The notes under the pieces are model-generated. The model was not told where the DNA came from, made no database searches, and saw nothing but the letters and a program-made list of their open reading frames with translations. Position numbers and translations under genes: made by a program. Positions 1 to 8,747 of a stretch of DNA of 64,000 bases are shown here, one piece after another. Within the stretch, counting starts at the first letter, position 1, and the number at the start of each line of letters is the position of its first letter. The stretch is from Weissella cibaria KACC 11862 (lineage in GTDB: Bacteria > Bacillota > Bacilli > Lactobacillales > Lactobacillaceae), in NCBI RefSeq assembly GCF_000193635.1, contig NZ_AEKT01000033.1, positions 1 to 64,000 on the forward strand, read 5' to 3'.

Positions 1-1
1 G

Positions 2-3000
2 CTTGGTGATTTGGACAAGGCTGTGTCTGGTGCTAAGGATGCGTTGGCAACGGCCAAGGGTAAGGCAACTGTTGCTGAGCCAGCAAACTTAGATGATCAA
101 ATCAAGAAGTTGTCACCAGCCGACCAAGACAAGTTGGCAACAGCTGTTGCTAACTTGAAGAACTTGACTGACCCTAAGAATGACGGCACAACGAAGGCCT
201 CAGACATCAAGGCACAACAAGATATCGTTGATGGTATCTTGAAGCCATTGCAGAAGAACCGTGAAGAAGCGGTTACTGAGGCAAATGGTATTGCAACGGC
301 GGATGTGCAAACGAACATCACTGACCAAGCAGATGCAGCTGGTGCAACGTTGAAGGATGATAAGGCGGCATTGCAGACGGCAGCCGCTGACGATTCTAAG
401 ACGTTGGCTGATATCAAGAAGGCCCAACAGAAGGTTACTGATGACATTACGGCGATGACAAAGAATGTCACGGATGCTAAGAATGCTGGTAACAAGGTAG
501 TAACGACTTGGTCTGACGACGCGAATGTTGCCAAGTATGTTGATCAAGATACGACAACGGTCGATGCTGATATCAAGCACTTGCAAGAGTTGACGTCATC
601 TGATGAGGCAACACAGACGGCCATTGATGATGCACGCAAGCAATTGGAATCAGATATCAAGACGGTTACGCAAGCGCGCCAAACGGTTGTTGATGCGGCC
701 GATAAGGTCATTACGACTGTGAATAACGGTGATAACGCTGCTAACCAAGACGTTAAGAATCGTATCCAAGCGGTGAAGGATGCTGAGTCGGCTAAGGGGA
801 CAGCTGCTATCGATGAAGCTGTTTCAAAGTTGCAAAACGCCAATGACACCGTTGTACCAGCTAACGTTGCTGACGTTGACGGTGTGACGACGGCAAAGCA
901 AGCGGTTGACGATGCTTTGAATGCAACGTCATACGACCCAACGACGGCAGCGCAAAAGGTCGCAGATTACAAGAAGGCTGTTGCAACGGCGAAGGATGCC
1001 TTAAAGCAGGTGACCGACGCTGTGGCAGCTATCAAGGTGCCAGCCAACTTGCAAGATCAAGTTGCCATGGACAAGAAGAACAAGTTAGGTGATTTGACAC
1101 AACAAGTGACCGACTTGCAAAACTTGGCAACGCAAGCTGATACGACGGCATCTGCACTTCAGCCAAACTTGACTGACGTGCAAAACCGCTTGGCTGACAT
1201 GACGAAGAAGTTGCATGATATGCAAGCTGATGGTGCCAAGCTGGTTGACCAATTTGCAAATGCCACTGACGATAACGTTGTTAAGGCTCGTAAGCAGTTG
1301 TCGACATTGTTGGCAAGCGACGATGCCACGATGACGGATATTCAAAATGCGATGAACGTTTTGAAGGCCACGTCAGCCCCAGCTAACAACAAGCCAGTTG
1401 AGAAGCAAGAAGTACCTGTGACGAATGGTCAAGTGTCTGTACCGGTTGCAAATGGTGATGGTGCCTTTGTGATTGTGACGGATGCGAATGGTAAGCAAAA
1501 GGTTGTGCAATTGGACACGGCCGATGGCAAGGCATCAGCCAATGTTTCAGGTGCTAAGAACGCCCAAGTTGTGACGGTGCCTAAGCACGGTGATAAGCCA
1601 TTTATCTTTGTGACGGATGGTTCTGGAACGGCCCAATACACTGAATTGACGCCAGATGGTGCCAAGACGACGATTACGCCAGATGGATCGAAGACGGAAA
1701 CGTCTACGGGGTCAACGATTGATGTGCCAGCAGGCAGTGACGTTTCAGTCATCTACTTGCCAACGGCTGATATTTCAGTTCAAGCAGGTGCTAAGAACAT
1801 TGATGTGCCAGTTAAGACCGGTTACACAGCAACAGTAACGGATGCGAATGGTAACGTTATCGAGATGACGGACGGGTCAACAATTAATGTTGAAGGTGTG
1901 CCAGCTGGTACGAATTACTTGGTAACGTACACGCCAGATCCTGCCAAGGTTGTGGTGAAGCTGGGAACGGAATCAGGCTTTAAGCAAGGTGAAGCCCCAG
2001 CAACTGGCAACAAGAATGCCCAAAAGTTGACCACGGTTGCGGATGCTTTGGCTAAGTTGCAACAAGATGAAAAGGTTGAAGCGGCAATCGTATCAACAGG
2101 TTACACGGATACGAAGGTTAACGTTTCGAATGCATTGGCTGAAATGAACAAGGTTGATGAAAATCTGGACATTGATGGATACGCGCACCGAGTTGTTGCT
2201 CCAGATGGTAAGGAATATGCCTCACTTGAAGATGCCGTGAAGGCGAACCCAACCTTTGCAGCTGGTACGACGCAAATGAAGGTCATTTATGCCCCATTGG
2301 ATGGTCAAAAGATTCAAGTTAAGGACGTATCCGGTAAGGTACTTGGTACGGTAACTGGTAAGTCTGACGCTGAAATTAACGTAAATGACTTTGCGCCAAT
2401 CGATGCCGTGCTAAAGCAAACCGCTAAGAAGGATAACTTGAAGATTACGGTGACGGCCCCAGATGGTACGACGTATGATTCTTTGTCAGCTGCGTTGGCA
2501 GCAACTGGTTACTTCGACCACATTGGTTTGCAAAATGGAGCCTCAAGCTTTGACTTGGATGGTAGTGGTGTAGCGCCAACGCCAGTCTTTGATGAAGCGG
2601 GTAACGTTATTGGTTACCAAGCAGTACTTGCCGAAGCAGCGTCATTGAACGATATGAACATCCAGGACTTTGTGGTGTCATATACGCCAGCAATCGACGA
2701 TACGGCTGTTTCAGTTGATGGTAACCACTACTACAACAACACGTCGAACAAGGAAATGTCAGATAACGACGTTGATAACACGGTTAATAACTTGCACAAC
2801 ATGTTGGAGAACGGTGCAAAGTCTGGTGTGGCCAACGCGATTAACAAGGTTAAGACGGCTGTAAATCAATCAGTTGCCATTAACGTTGCTGATTCAGGCG
2901 ATGTGCAAAAGGCCAAGCAAGTAATTAATGATATTTTGAATGGCGATAATGTTGATACGGGAAAGCTAAAGCAAGCGATTAGCAACTTGGCAACGGCGGT

Positions 3001-4252
3001 TGCACAAGCAAAGCAAGCTTTGGCCGATACGAAGGCAAGTGCCGATGCTGATGGCAAGAATTGGCAAACGGTTTCACCGAAGTATGCTGATCAAAATACG
3101 TCAGCTATTCAAAATGATTTGAAGAAGTTGCATGACTTGACGTCAGCTGACAACACGACAGCAACCAAGACTGATATTGAGCAAGCGCGTAAGCAATTGC
3201 AAGATGATATCAAGAAGGTTGATGATGTGCGCCAAGCTTCAGTTAAGACGGCCGATGGCGCCGTTGCAACAGTAAAGAATGGCACAAATGATGATGTTAA
3301 GAACCGCATTGCAGCCGTTAAGGCAGCTGAGGAAACTGGTACGAAGTCAGTGATTGATGAAGCAGTTGCTAAGTTGCAAACAGCAGATGCAACCGTTGTA
3401 CCAACGAATGTGTCAGATGATGCGGCGGTGATTGCAGCTAAGCGTGCGGTTGATGACGCATTGAATGCTAAGACGTATGTGCCTGGTGATGTCGCTAAGG
3501 CTAAGCAAGCTTATGACCAAGCAGTCGCGGATGCGCAAGCAACGTTGCGTACGGTAATTGACCAAGCCAACGCCATTAAGGTACCTGCGAACTTGCAAAA
3601 CAATGCGGGTGATTTGATCCAAATGGTAACGGACTTGCAGGGCATGGCTAACCGAGCTGATACAACTGTTTCAGCGTTGCGTACGGCTTTGACGGCGGTG
3701 CAAAACCGTTTGGCAGAGTTGAATGCAATGAACCAAGGTGGTGTCATTGACGGTCGCCAAGGTGAGTCAATTGTGAACACGAACGTCGCTACTCCTAAGG
3801 AACCTGGGGTAGCAATGGCTGAACGTCACGAGTCTCGTGCGGCTGCTACTGTTGTGAAGGCAAACAAGACATCGGTCGCTAAGGGAGCTGTTATGGCAAA
3901 GCCGGTACAAGCTGTTGCGACAACAACGACTGCTAAGCAAGCAGCAACGCGTGGTAATAAGACGGCTTCTACGTTGAATAACGGTGCAAGTGTTGCAAAG
4001 GCTGACAAGCAAGTTGTTGCAACAACTACCAACACACCAAAGACTGATGCTGATCGTATTCACGATATGTTAGATGATGCTAAGGTTAACAAGGCGTCAA
4101 TCAACATGACTGAAAATGCATCAGAGAACTACATTGGTATTATCATTGCTAGCTTGATGGTTGCTGGTATGTTTGGACTTTTGGCAGCGTTCTGGCGTCG
4201 TCAAAAGGAAAGCGAAAAGGAATTCCAAGCCCGTATTAATGGTGATAAGTAG
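2..4252 (+). CDS. Large helical surface protein, 5'-truncated by the window
   Basis: The frame is open from base 2 with no signal peptide or ribosome site, so the true start lies upstream. About 1416 residues are visible. Most are Ala/Lys/Asp/Thr-rich helical segments like the FIVAR/DUF1542-type repeats of Gram-positive adhesins. Two long copies of one helical block (about 531-1215 and 3080-3730) flank a beta-rich middle (about 1400-2700). The middle contains a module of the type GYxxxVxxPDGKxYxSLxDA...YxP that resembles modules of the 8204-residue adhesin downstream. The C terminus has one membrane segment with AGMFGLLAAFWRR and a short basic tail. No LPxTG motif precedes it. Lysine is coded almost only by AAG, as in highly expressed genes here. 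The likely role is an exported, membrane- or wall-held adhesin or stalk; ligand unknown. Confidence 0.8.
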   Translation, partial: LGDLDKAVSGAKDALATAKGKATVAEPANLDDQIKKLSPADQDKLATAVANLKNLTDPKNDGTTKASDIKAQQDIVDGILKPLQKNREEAVTEANGIATADVQTNITDQADAAGATLKDDKAALQTAAADDSKTLADIKKAQQKVTDDITAMTKNVTDAKNAGNKVVTTWSDDANVAKYVDQDTTTVDADIKHLQELTSSDEATQTAIDDARKQLESDIKTVTQARQTVVDAADKVITTVNNGDNAANQDVKNRIQAVKDAESAKGTAAIDEAVSKLQNANDTVVPANVADVDGVTTAKQAVDDALNATSYDPTTAAQKVADYKKAVATAKDALKQVTDAVAAIKVPANLQDQVAMDKKNKLGDLTQQVTDLQNLATQADTTASALQPNLTDVQNRLADMTKKLHDMQADGAKLVDQFANATDDNVVKARKQLSTLLASDDATMTDIQNAMNVLKATSAPANNKPVEKQEVPVTNGQVSVPVANGDGAFVIVTDANGKQKVVQLDTADGKASANVSGAKNAQVVTVPKHGDKPFIFVTDGSGTAQYTELTPDGAKTTITPDGSKTETSTGSTIDVPAGSDVSVIYLPTADISVQAGAKNIDVPVKTGYTATVTDANGNVIEMTDGSTINVEGVPAGTNYLVTYTPDPAKVVVKLGTESGFKQGEAPATGNKNAQKLTTVADALAKLQQDEKVEAAIVSTGYTDTKVNVSNALAEMNKVDENLDIDGYAHRVVAPDGKEYASLEDAVKANPTFAAGTTQMKVIYAPLDGQKIQVKDVSGKVLGTVTGKSDAEINVNDFAPIDAVLKQTAKKDNLKITVTAPDGTTYDSLSAALAATGYFDHIGLQNGASSFDLDGSGVAPTPVFDEAGNVIGYQAVLAEAASLNDMNIQDFVVSYTPAIDDTAVSVDGNHYYNNTSNKEMSDNDVDNTVNNLHNMLENGAKSGVANAINKVKTAVNQSVAINVADSGDVQKAKQVINDILNGDNVDTGKLKQAISNLATAVAQAKQALADTKASADADGKNWQTVSPKYADQNTSAIQNDLKKLHDLTSADNTTATKTDIEQARKQLQDDIKKVDDVRQASVKTADGAVATVKNGTNDDVKNRIAAVKAAEETGTKSVIDEAVAKLQTADATVVPTNVSDDAAVIAAKRAVDDALNAKTYVPGDVAKAKQAYDQAVADAQATLRTVIDQANAIKVPANLQNNAGDLIQMVTDLQGMANRADTTVSALRTALTAVQNRLAELNAMNQGGVIDGRQGESIVNTNVATPKEPGVAMAERHESRAAATVVKANKTSVAKGAVMAKPVQAVATTTTAKQAATRGNKTASTLNNGASVAKADKQVVATTTNTPKTDADRIHDMLDDAKVNKASINMTENASENYIGIIIASLMVAGMFGLLAAFWRRQKESEKEFQARINGDK
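531..3730 (+). repeat. Intragenic duplication of a helical block
   Basis: Copy 1 (about 531-1215) and copy 2 (about 3080-3730) share an ordered series of landmarks: KY[VA]DQ, RKQL[EQ][SD]DIK, DVKNRI, IDEAV[SA]KLQ, AVDDALNA, IKVPANLQ, AVQNRLA-type endings. They are diverged, not recent, and are separated by the beta-rich domain. Confidence 0.7.
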
Positions 4253-4263
4253 TTAACTATTGC

Positions 4264-4284
4264 AGGTGTTAACAGTTAACACCT
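4264..4284. other. Perfect 10-bp palindrome just after a stop codon
   Basis: AGGTGTTAAC and GTTAACACCT face each other across one base, 12 bp after the stop of the large surface gene. There is no T-run after it, so it is not itself a classical terminator. It could be a transcript 3'-end stabiliser or a protein-binding site. Confidence 0.45.
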
Positions 4285-4293
4285 TGCCTAGAC

Positions 4294-4339
4294 AAAATCC
4301 CCCACTTCCGTATAATTTGCGGTTGTGGGGGATTTTTTG
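4294..4339 (+). terminator. Rho-independent terminator
   Basis: AAATCCCCCAC pairs with GTGGGGGATTT and is followed by a T-run. It ends the large surface gene and also works as a sequence in the opposite direction. Confidence 0.85.
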
Positions 4340-4383
4340 TATGGGAATTTTAATTGGGAAGCGTAAATTTGGGTGATTGAGTA

Positions 4384-5580
4384 ATGAAAAGTATGACAGT
4401 TCGGTTCACGGCCGATGAAGTGCTGATTGGGCGCCACGAAAAATTGGGCTGGGACAATCAAAGCGTGTTGGGGATGTACCATGCGGTGACGGCGACGCTG
4501 CAAGAAATCACAGGTGTCGATCGGATTAATTTGGTAAACGATGGCCTGCAACAAACGTGTCCAATGCGGTGGAAAATCGTCACGGAGATTTGGGTACACG
4601 CTTGGATTGTCCGTTGTAATTTAAATATCGCGGTGCGCGGTCTAGATAATGGACAACTCCATGAGACCGTGCTGTGGACCCGGCGGACAAGTAATGCAAT
4701 TGCCCCAGCCGTTGCGCCGAACGTTTTACCAGATTGGTCGTTGATGATTGATGGGGAACGGTTGCCGATTGTGCCACAGGATAATAATCCGTGGTTGACG
4801 GTCGAGGATATGCGGTGGGGATGTCAGCTAACAAATTTTGCCTACGAAATGCGGCATCGGGATTATTTGGATGTACAAATTAGCACAGTCCGCGAGTTTG
4901 AAGATAACAGCGATGTCGCGAAACGTCTGACGATTGCTGGTAATCATCACGTTGTTGTGACGCTACCATTGGCGTTAATCGACGACATTGTGACGACGGG
5001 ACGCTTGTCACGAGCGCATGGACGATTGGTCGTTTCGCAACAAGTAACGCCAGAACGCCCACTGAAAATTAGTTACTACCTAGATGGGCGAACAGGGCTA
5101 TCGTTTGAACAAGTTGCGCTTCAAAAGCGCGCTCGCTGGCAAACCTTTTGGGCACGCACAGATGTGCAAATTAGTGCGGATCATAATTGGCAACGAAACA
5201 TTCGCTGGGCGCTGTACCGCACCCGGTTGCAATTAGGGGAACAAAAACTTTATGAGTTGTTGTTACAACCAGCAACCGACTTAACAGGAAGTTTGCATAA
5301 TTTAACTAACGAAACAGATTTAGAAGAACGTCTAACTGGCTTCTTAAGTTGGTTAACGGGTGGCTGCGTCATTAATAATGAACTCTGCTTAACGTGCCAA
5401 CCGAAACTACCAGCAGTCGGTACAATTGCCTGGACCCTGCAAAACGAGCATTTAAACATCCGGTGTTTGGCTGATAGCACGCGACTCCGCATCCGCCCAG
5501 ACGCACCACTCTGCGTCCAAACCGGCAGTGAATGTATCAAGTGTCCAAGACAACGCCTAACAACAATCGTCACGCGATAA
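4384..5580 (+). CDS. GH65-like protein lacking the catalytic domain
   Basis: 398 residues, cytoplasmic, no signal peptide. The first ~285 residues resemble the N-terminal beta-sandwich of glycoside hydrolase family 65 (maltose/kojibiose/trehalose phosphorylases). Landmarks are LPDWSLMIDGERL, the charged VEDMRWGCQLTNFAY region, and RARWQTFWARTDVQI followed by QRNIRWALYRTRLQL. The last ~65 residues (NNELCLTCQPKLP..TIAWTLQNEHLNIR) resemble the small C-terminal domain of the same family. The roughly 350-residue (alpha/alpha)6 barrel that should lie between, with its GH65 catalytic Glu and the WDTE-type motif, is absent; GH65 enzymes are normally about 750 residues. The frame is intact, so it is either a conserved non-catalytic protein or an in-frame deletion product. 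The start at 4384 has only a weak GGTGAT upstream; 4396 is an alternative. It lies alone between two terminators. Confidence 0.5.
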   Translation: MKSMTVRFTADEVLIGRHEKLGWDNQSVLGMYHAVTATLQEITGVDRINLVNDGLQQTCPMRWKIVTEIWVHAWIVRCNLNIAVRGLDNGQLHETVLWTRRTSNAIAPAVAPNVLPDWSLMIDGERLPIVPQDNNPWLTVEDMRWGCQLTNFAYEMRHRDYLDVQISTVREFEDNSDVAKRLTIAGNHHVVVTLPLALIDDIVTTGRLSRAHGRLVVSQQVTPERPLKISYYLDGRTGLSFEQVALQKRARWQTFWARTDVQISADHNWQRNIRWALYRTRLQLGEQKLYELLLQPATDLTGSLHNLTNETDLEERLTGFLSWLTGGCVINNELCLTCQPKLPAVGTIAWTLQNEHLNIRCLADSTRLRIRPDAPLCVQTGSECIKCPRQRLTTIVTR

Positions 5581-5582
5581 AT

Positions 5583-5616
5583 AAAAGCCAGGTGCAAAGA
5601 ACGCGCCTGGCTTTTG
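5583..5616 (+). terminator. Rho-independent terminator, bidirectional
   Basis: A 12-bp stem AAAAGCCAGGTG / CGCCTGGCTTTT with a 9-nt loop sits directly after the GH65-like gene. A/T runs on both sides let it act in either direction, so it could also end a minus-strand transcript from the structured element at 5661-5846. Confidence 0.85.
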
Positions 5617-5660
5617 GTGTATCTATGCTTACCAAACCAACAGAGAATATCTCGGCTGCC

Positions 5661-5846
5661 GGCGTGGTGGGTGGGGTGTGACGTAGTGATTGGACGGGGT
5701 GAACTCATAAGTTCGGCCGACCGCCGGTTAGCTAAGGCGAACGGACCTTGACCCTTCGCCCAATTATTTGGGCACTAGCCGGTGCTCGCGCCGGCGGAGT
5801 TCACCCAGGCTAATCTTTGTCGGAGGCACACCCCACCCACCACGCC
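5661..5846. ncRNA. Structured 186-nt element with perfect 20-bp closing stem, unassigned
   Basis: Bases 5661-5680 are the exact reverse complement of 5827-5846. Inside, 5697-5706 pairs perfectly with 5797-5806, leaving an internal bubble of 16 and 20 nt. The apex holds further hairpins, GCCCAA-TTAT-TTGGGC (about 5758-5773) and GCCGGTG-CTCG-CGCCGGC (about 5778-5795). A separate small hairpin TCGTGC-GCAA-GCACGA follows at 5847-5862. The element is markedly GC-richer than its flanks and has no credible ORF. Long closing stem, central bubble, apical stem and ~190-nt size resemble 6S RNA, but I recognise no diagnostic sequence and the strand is unclear. I saw no signatures of SRP RNA, tmRNA or RNase P. 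A miniature inverted-repeat element is the alternative, though I see no target-site duplication. Confidence 0.5.
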
Positions 5847-5938
5847 TCGTGCGCAAGCACGACAAAAATACCAAAAATAGTAGTCGAAACCGCGAAATCC
5901 AGTTAACAGTAGAGTAGAATAATAACTATATACGATAT

Positions 5939-5993
5939 GTAACAAAAACCTTTACAAAACTGCAGTGTGACATTTACAAAAGTTAGAGATAAT
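5939..5993 (+). promoter_or_regulatory. Pho-box-like repeats and pst promoter
   Basis: TTTACAAAA occurs at 5951-5959 and again at 5973-5981, exactly 22 bp apart. A weaker GTAACA at 5940 keeps the 11-bp phase. The last box lies where a -35 would be for the -10 GATAAT at 5988-5993. OmpR-family PhoP/PhoB regulators bind TTAACA-like repeats at 11-bp spacing over the -35 of pst promoters, so phosphate-starvation activation is the natural reading. Confidence 0.6.
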
Positions 5994-6031
5994 AGTCTAC
6001 AGTAGCAGAAGAATATTAGGAGGCGTTCATT

Positions 6032-6904
6032 ATGAAGCGCAGTTGGTTGATAAGTGCCGCAATCGTCGTGGTTGTAGGCGGCCTATTAGCTTTGGGATAC
6101 ACAACGCGAGAGAAAAACGGTAGCGTGAATATCACCGCCGTTGGTTCAACCGCGTTGCAACCGCTAGTTGAAGCAGCTGGAGAAGATTACGCTGCGAAGA
6201 ACATGGGCGTGTTTGTTAACGTGCAAGGTGGTGGAACAGGTACCGGTTTGGCGCAGGTTCAGCAAGGTGCCGTCGACTTGGGTAACTCAGATATGTTTGC
6301 CGAAGAAAAAGACGGTATTAAAGCCAATCAGTTGGTTGACCACAAGGTGGCGATCGTTGGAATCGCGCCGATGCTTAACAAACAAGCCAATATCAAAAAC
6401 TTAACGCAAGACCAATTAATTGCGATTTTCACGAAGAAGGTCACAAATTGGAAACAAGTTGGTGGGGCTGATTTGCCAATCGTGTTGGTAAATCGTGTCT
6501 CAGGTTCAGGAACCCGTGCAACATTTGAAAAGTGGGGCTTGAAGGGTGCCGAGTCAGCGGACGCGCAAGAACAAGATTCATCAGGAATGGTGCGTTCGAT
6601 TGTTTCGACGACGCCAGGTGCCGTTTCATACGCAGCATTTGCCTACTTGGACAAGACAGTCTCAGTGCCAACCTTGAATGGTGTCAAGGCCGATGACGAC
6701 AACGTGAAGGACGGCAAGTGGCCAATCTGGTCATATGAGCACGTCTACACAAAGGGCAAGCCAACTAAGGATGTCCAAGCGTTCTTGGATTTCATCGATT
6801 CAAAGCACATTCAAACGACACTAGTCCCACAATTGGGCTACATTGCCATTCACGATATGGAAATTTCACGTGACGTGAACGGAAAGATTACATCTGAAAA
6901 TTAA
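6032..6904 (+). CDS. pstS: Phosphate ABC transporter substrate-binding protein PstS
   Basis: 290 residues. It captures extracellular phosphate and delivers it to PstCA. Residues 1-25 form a signal/anchor segment. The mature part begins with the family pattern VGSTALQPLVEAAGEDY and has QGGGTGTGL and SGSGTRATF (about 157-165), the phosphate-binding loops of the PBP-like fold. AGGAGG at 6018-6023 sits 8 bp before the ATG. There is no lipobox cysteine (the segment reads GLLALGYTT), whereas most Gram-positive PstS proteins are lipoproteins, so this one may stay attached by an uncleaved N-terminal helix. First gene of the pst-phoU operon, downstream of Pho-like boxes. Confidence 0.93.
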   Translation: MKRSWLISAAIVVVVGGLLALGYTTREKNGSVNITAVGSTALQPLVEAAGEDYAAKNMGVFVNVQGGGTGTGLAQVQQGAVDLGNSDMFAEEKDGIKANQLVDHKVAIVGIAPMLNKQANIKNLTQDQLIAIFTKKVTNWKQVGGADLPIVLVNRVSGSGTRATFEKWGLKGAESADAQEQDSSGMVRSIVSTTPGAVSYAAFAYLDKTVSVPTLNGVKADDDNVKDGKWPIWSYEHVYTKGKPTKDVQAFLDFIDSKHIQTTLVPQLGYIAIHDMEISRDVNGKITSEN

Positions 6905-6917
6905 GGAGTGTGGGCAC

Positions 6918-7835
6918 ATGGATAACATCCGTGAATCACTATTGAAACAATCAGCCGCTACCCGAAAGGATCGCTTTGGACGTTATATTTCACTAGCAGC
7001 TTTGCTATTGATTGTTGTGGTTGTGTTATCAATTTTCTGGTTCGTTGCATCAAAAGGTTTGGCAACGTTCTTTGCAAATAAAGTTAACCTATGGGATTTT
7101 CTAACAGGCACTAAGTGGGCACCTGGTCAAAAGGATGCGAATGGACACCCATTCGTTGGTGCTGCACCAATGATTGTGGGTTCATTTTTGGTAACTTTGA
7201 TTTCGGCTTTGATTGCCACACCATTTGCCATCGGAACAGCTGTCTTTATGACTGAAATCTCGCCTAAGCGTGGTGCAAAGATTTTGGGACCCGTAACAGA
7301 ATTGTTAGTTGGTATTCCATCCGTTGTTTATGGATTTATTGGTTTGTCAGTCATCGTACCCGTGATGCGTCATTTGTTTGGCGGTTCTGGGTTCGGAATT
7401 TTGGCTGGTGCCATGGTATTGTTCGTCATGATTTTGCCAACGGTTACATCAATGACGGTTGATACATTGAAGTCAGTACCGCGTCACTACCGCGAGTCAT
7501 CATTGGCCTTGGGTGCAACCCGCTGGCAAATGATTTACAAGGTCATCTTGCGCGCAGCAACGCCTGGAATTTTGACGGCCGTGGTCTTTGGTATGGCCCG
7601 CGCCTTTGGTGAAGCCTTGGCGGTTCAAATGGTTGTTGGTAATGCGGCGTTGATGCCACAGAACTTGACATCACCAGCCGCCACATTGACGTCGGTTTTG
7701 ACACAGGGTATTGGAAACACGGTTATGGGATCACTCGAAAATAATGCGTTGTGGAGCTTGGCATTGATCTTGTTGTTGATGTCATTGGTCTTCAATTCAG
7801 TTATCCGTGCAATTGCTAAGAAGGGAGCCATGTAA
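6918..7835 (+). CDS. pstC: Phosphate ABC transporter permease PstC
   Basis: 305 residues with about six membrane helices; one half of the membrane channel for phosphate. The first helix is at residues ~25-48. The EAA-type cytoplasmic loop that contacts the ATPase is visible as YRESSLALGATRWQM. AAGGAG lies 10 bp before the ATG and the gene follows pstS by 13 bp. Distinguished from PstA by order and by the long N-terminal cytoplasmic and periplasm-side segment before helix 2. Confidence 0.93.
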   Translation: MDNIRESLLKQSAATRKDRFGRYISLAALLLIVVVVLSIFWFVASKGLATFFANKVNLWDFLTGTKWAPGQKDANGHPFVGAAPMIVGSFLVTLISALIATPFAIGTAVFMTEISPKRGAKILGPVTELLVGIPSVVYGFIGLSVIVPVMRHLFGGSGFGILAGAMVLFVMILPTVTSMTVDTLKSVPRHYRESSLALGATRWQMIYKVILRAATPGILTAVVFGMARAFGEALAVQMVVGNAALMPQNLTSPAATLTSVLTQGIGNTVMGSLENNALWSLALILLLMSLVFNSVIRAIAKKGAM

Positions 7836-7836
7836 G

Positions 7837-8730
7837 ATGTTGAATCCAAAGCAAGCCGATAAGATTGCAAGCGCCATTCTTTATGCGATTGCAGGCTTTG
7901 TAATTTTGATTTTGGCAGCACTACTTGGTTATATTTTGTACCAAGGTGTACCACATTTGTCATGGCACTTTTTGACGGCGCCTGCGACAGCCTTTACTGC
8001 CGGTGGTGGTATCGGTATCCAACTATTTAATTCGCTATACTTGTTGGTTATCACGATGTTGATTTCATTCCCAATCGCGTTGGGCGCTGGAATTTACTTG
8101 AATGAGTATGCTAACAAGAAGAGTCGTGCAACTGCTTTGATTCGCACGGCCATTGAAATTTTGTCATCACTACCTTCTGTGGTAGTTGGGTTGTTTGGGT
8201 TCTTGTTGTTCGTTGTCCAATTCAAACTTGGCTTCTCAATTTTGTCCGGTGCGATTTCACTAACGTTCTTTAACCTACCACTGCTAACGCGTTCTGTTGA
8301 AGAGTCATTGCGAACGATTCCTGACTTGCAACGTGAAGCTGGTGCAGCCCTCGGCTTGTCTCGTTGGGAGACGGTTGGGCACATTATTTTGCCAGCCGCT
8401 TTACCATCAATCGTGACTGGTGTGGTTTTGTCAGCAGGTCGTGTGTTCGGTGAAGCTGCCGCATTGATTTATACAGCTGGACAATCAGCGCCAGCTTTGG
8501 ACTTTACGGACTGGAACCCATTTAACGTTTCATCTCCATTGAACATTATGCGTCCTGCCGAAACGTTGGCGGTGCACATTTGGAAGGTTAACTCAGAAGG
8601 TATCATGCCTGATGCGGCTGCCGTATCCGCTGGATCATCTGCTGTTTTGATCATCGCTGTCTTGTTGTTCAACTTCTTTGCTCGTTACTTGAGTGGAGTT
8701 TTGTTCAAGCGTTTGACGGCAACGAAGTAA
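7837..8730 (+). CDS. pstA: Phosphate ABC transporter permease PstA
   Basis: 297 residues, six predicted membrane helices; partner of PstC in the channel. The ATPase-contact loop reads [17 protein letters not shown]. An ATG at 7807 would extend the frame but lies inside pstC. The ATG at 7837 has AAGGGAG 9 bp upstream and starts 1 bp after the pstC stop, so it is preferred. Translational coupling with pstC is likely. Confidence 0.92.
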   Translation: MLNPKQADKIASAILYAIAGFVILILAALLGYILYQGVPHLSWHFLTAPATAFTAGGGIGIQLFNSLYLLVITMLISFPIALGAGIYLNEYANKKSRATALIRTAIEILSSLPSVVVGLFGFLLFVVQFKLGFSILSGAISLTFFNLPLLTRSVEESLRTIPDLQREAGAALGLSRWETVGHIILPAALPSIVTGVVLSAGRVFGEAAALIYTAGQSAPALDFTDWNPFNVSSPLNIMRPAETLAVHIWKVNSEGIMPDAAAVSAGSSAVLIIAVLLFNFFARYLSGVLFKRLTATK

Positions 8731-8747
8731 GAAAGAGGACATTTGTC

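Noticed and set aside
11-4252. TTG at 11 as the true start of the first gene
   Set aside because: The frame is open to the window edge and there is no ribosome site or signal peptide, so the gene is truncated instead.
3770-4252. LPxTG sortase signals in the large surface proteins
   Set aside because: No LPxTG-like motif precedes the C-terminal membrane helix here or at 36600-36819.
5250-5708. 152-codon minus-strand frame
   Set aside because: It runs across the GH65-like gene, a terminator and part of the structured element, with no ribosome site.
5661-5846. SRP RNA, tmRNA or RNase P RNA
   Set aside because: The conserved SRP loop, a tmRNA tag frame and RNase P core sequences were looked for and not seen.
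7807-7836. Upstream ATG for pstA
   Set aside because: It lies inside pstC in another frame; ATG 7837 has the proper ribosome site and matches the family N terminus.
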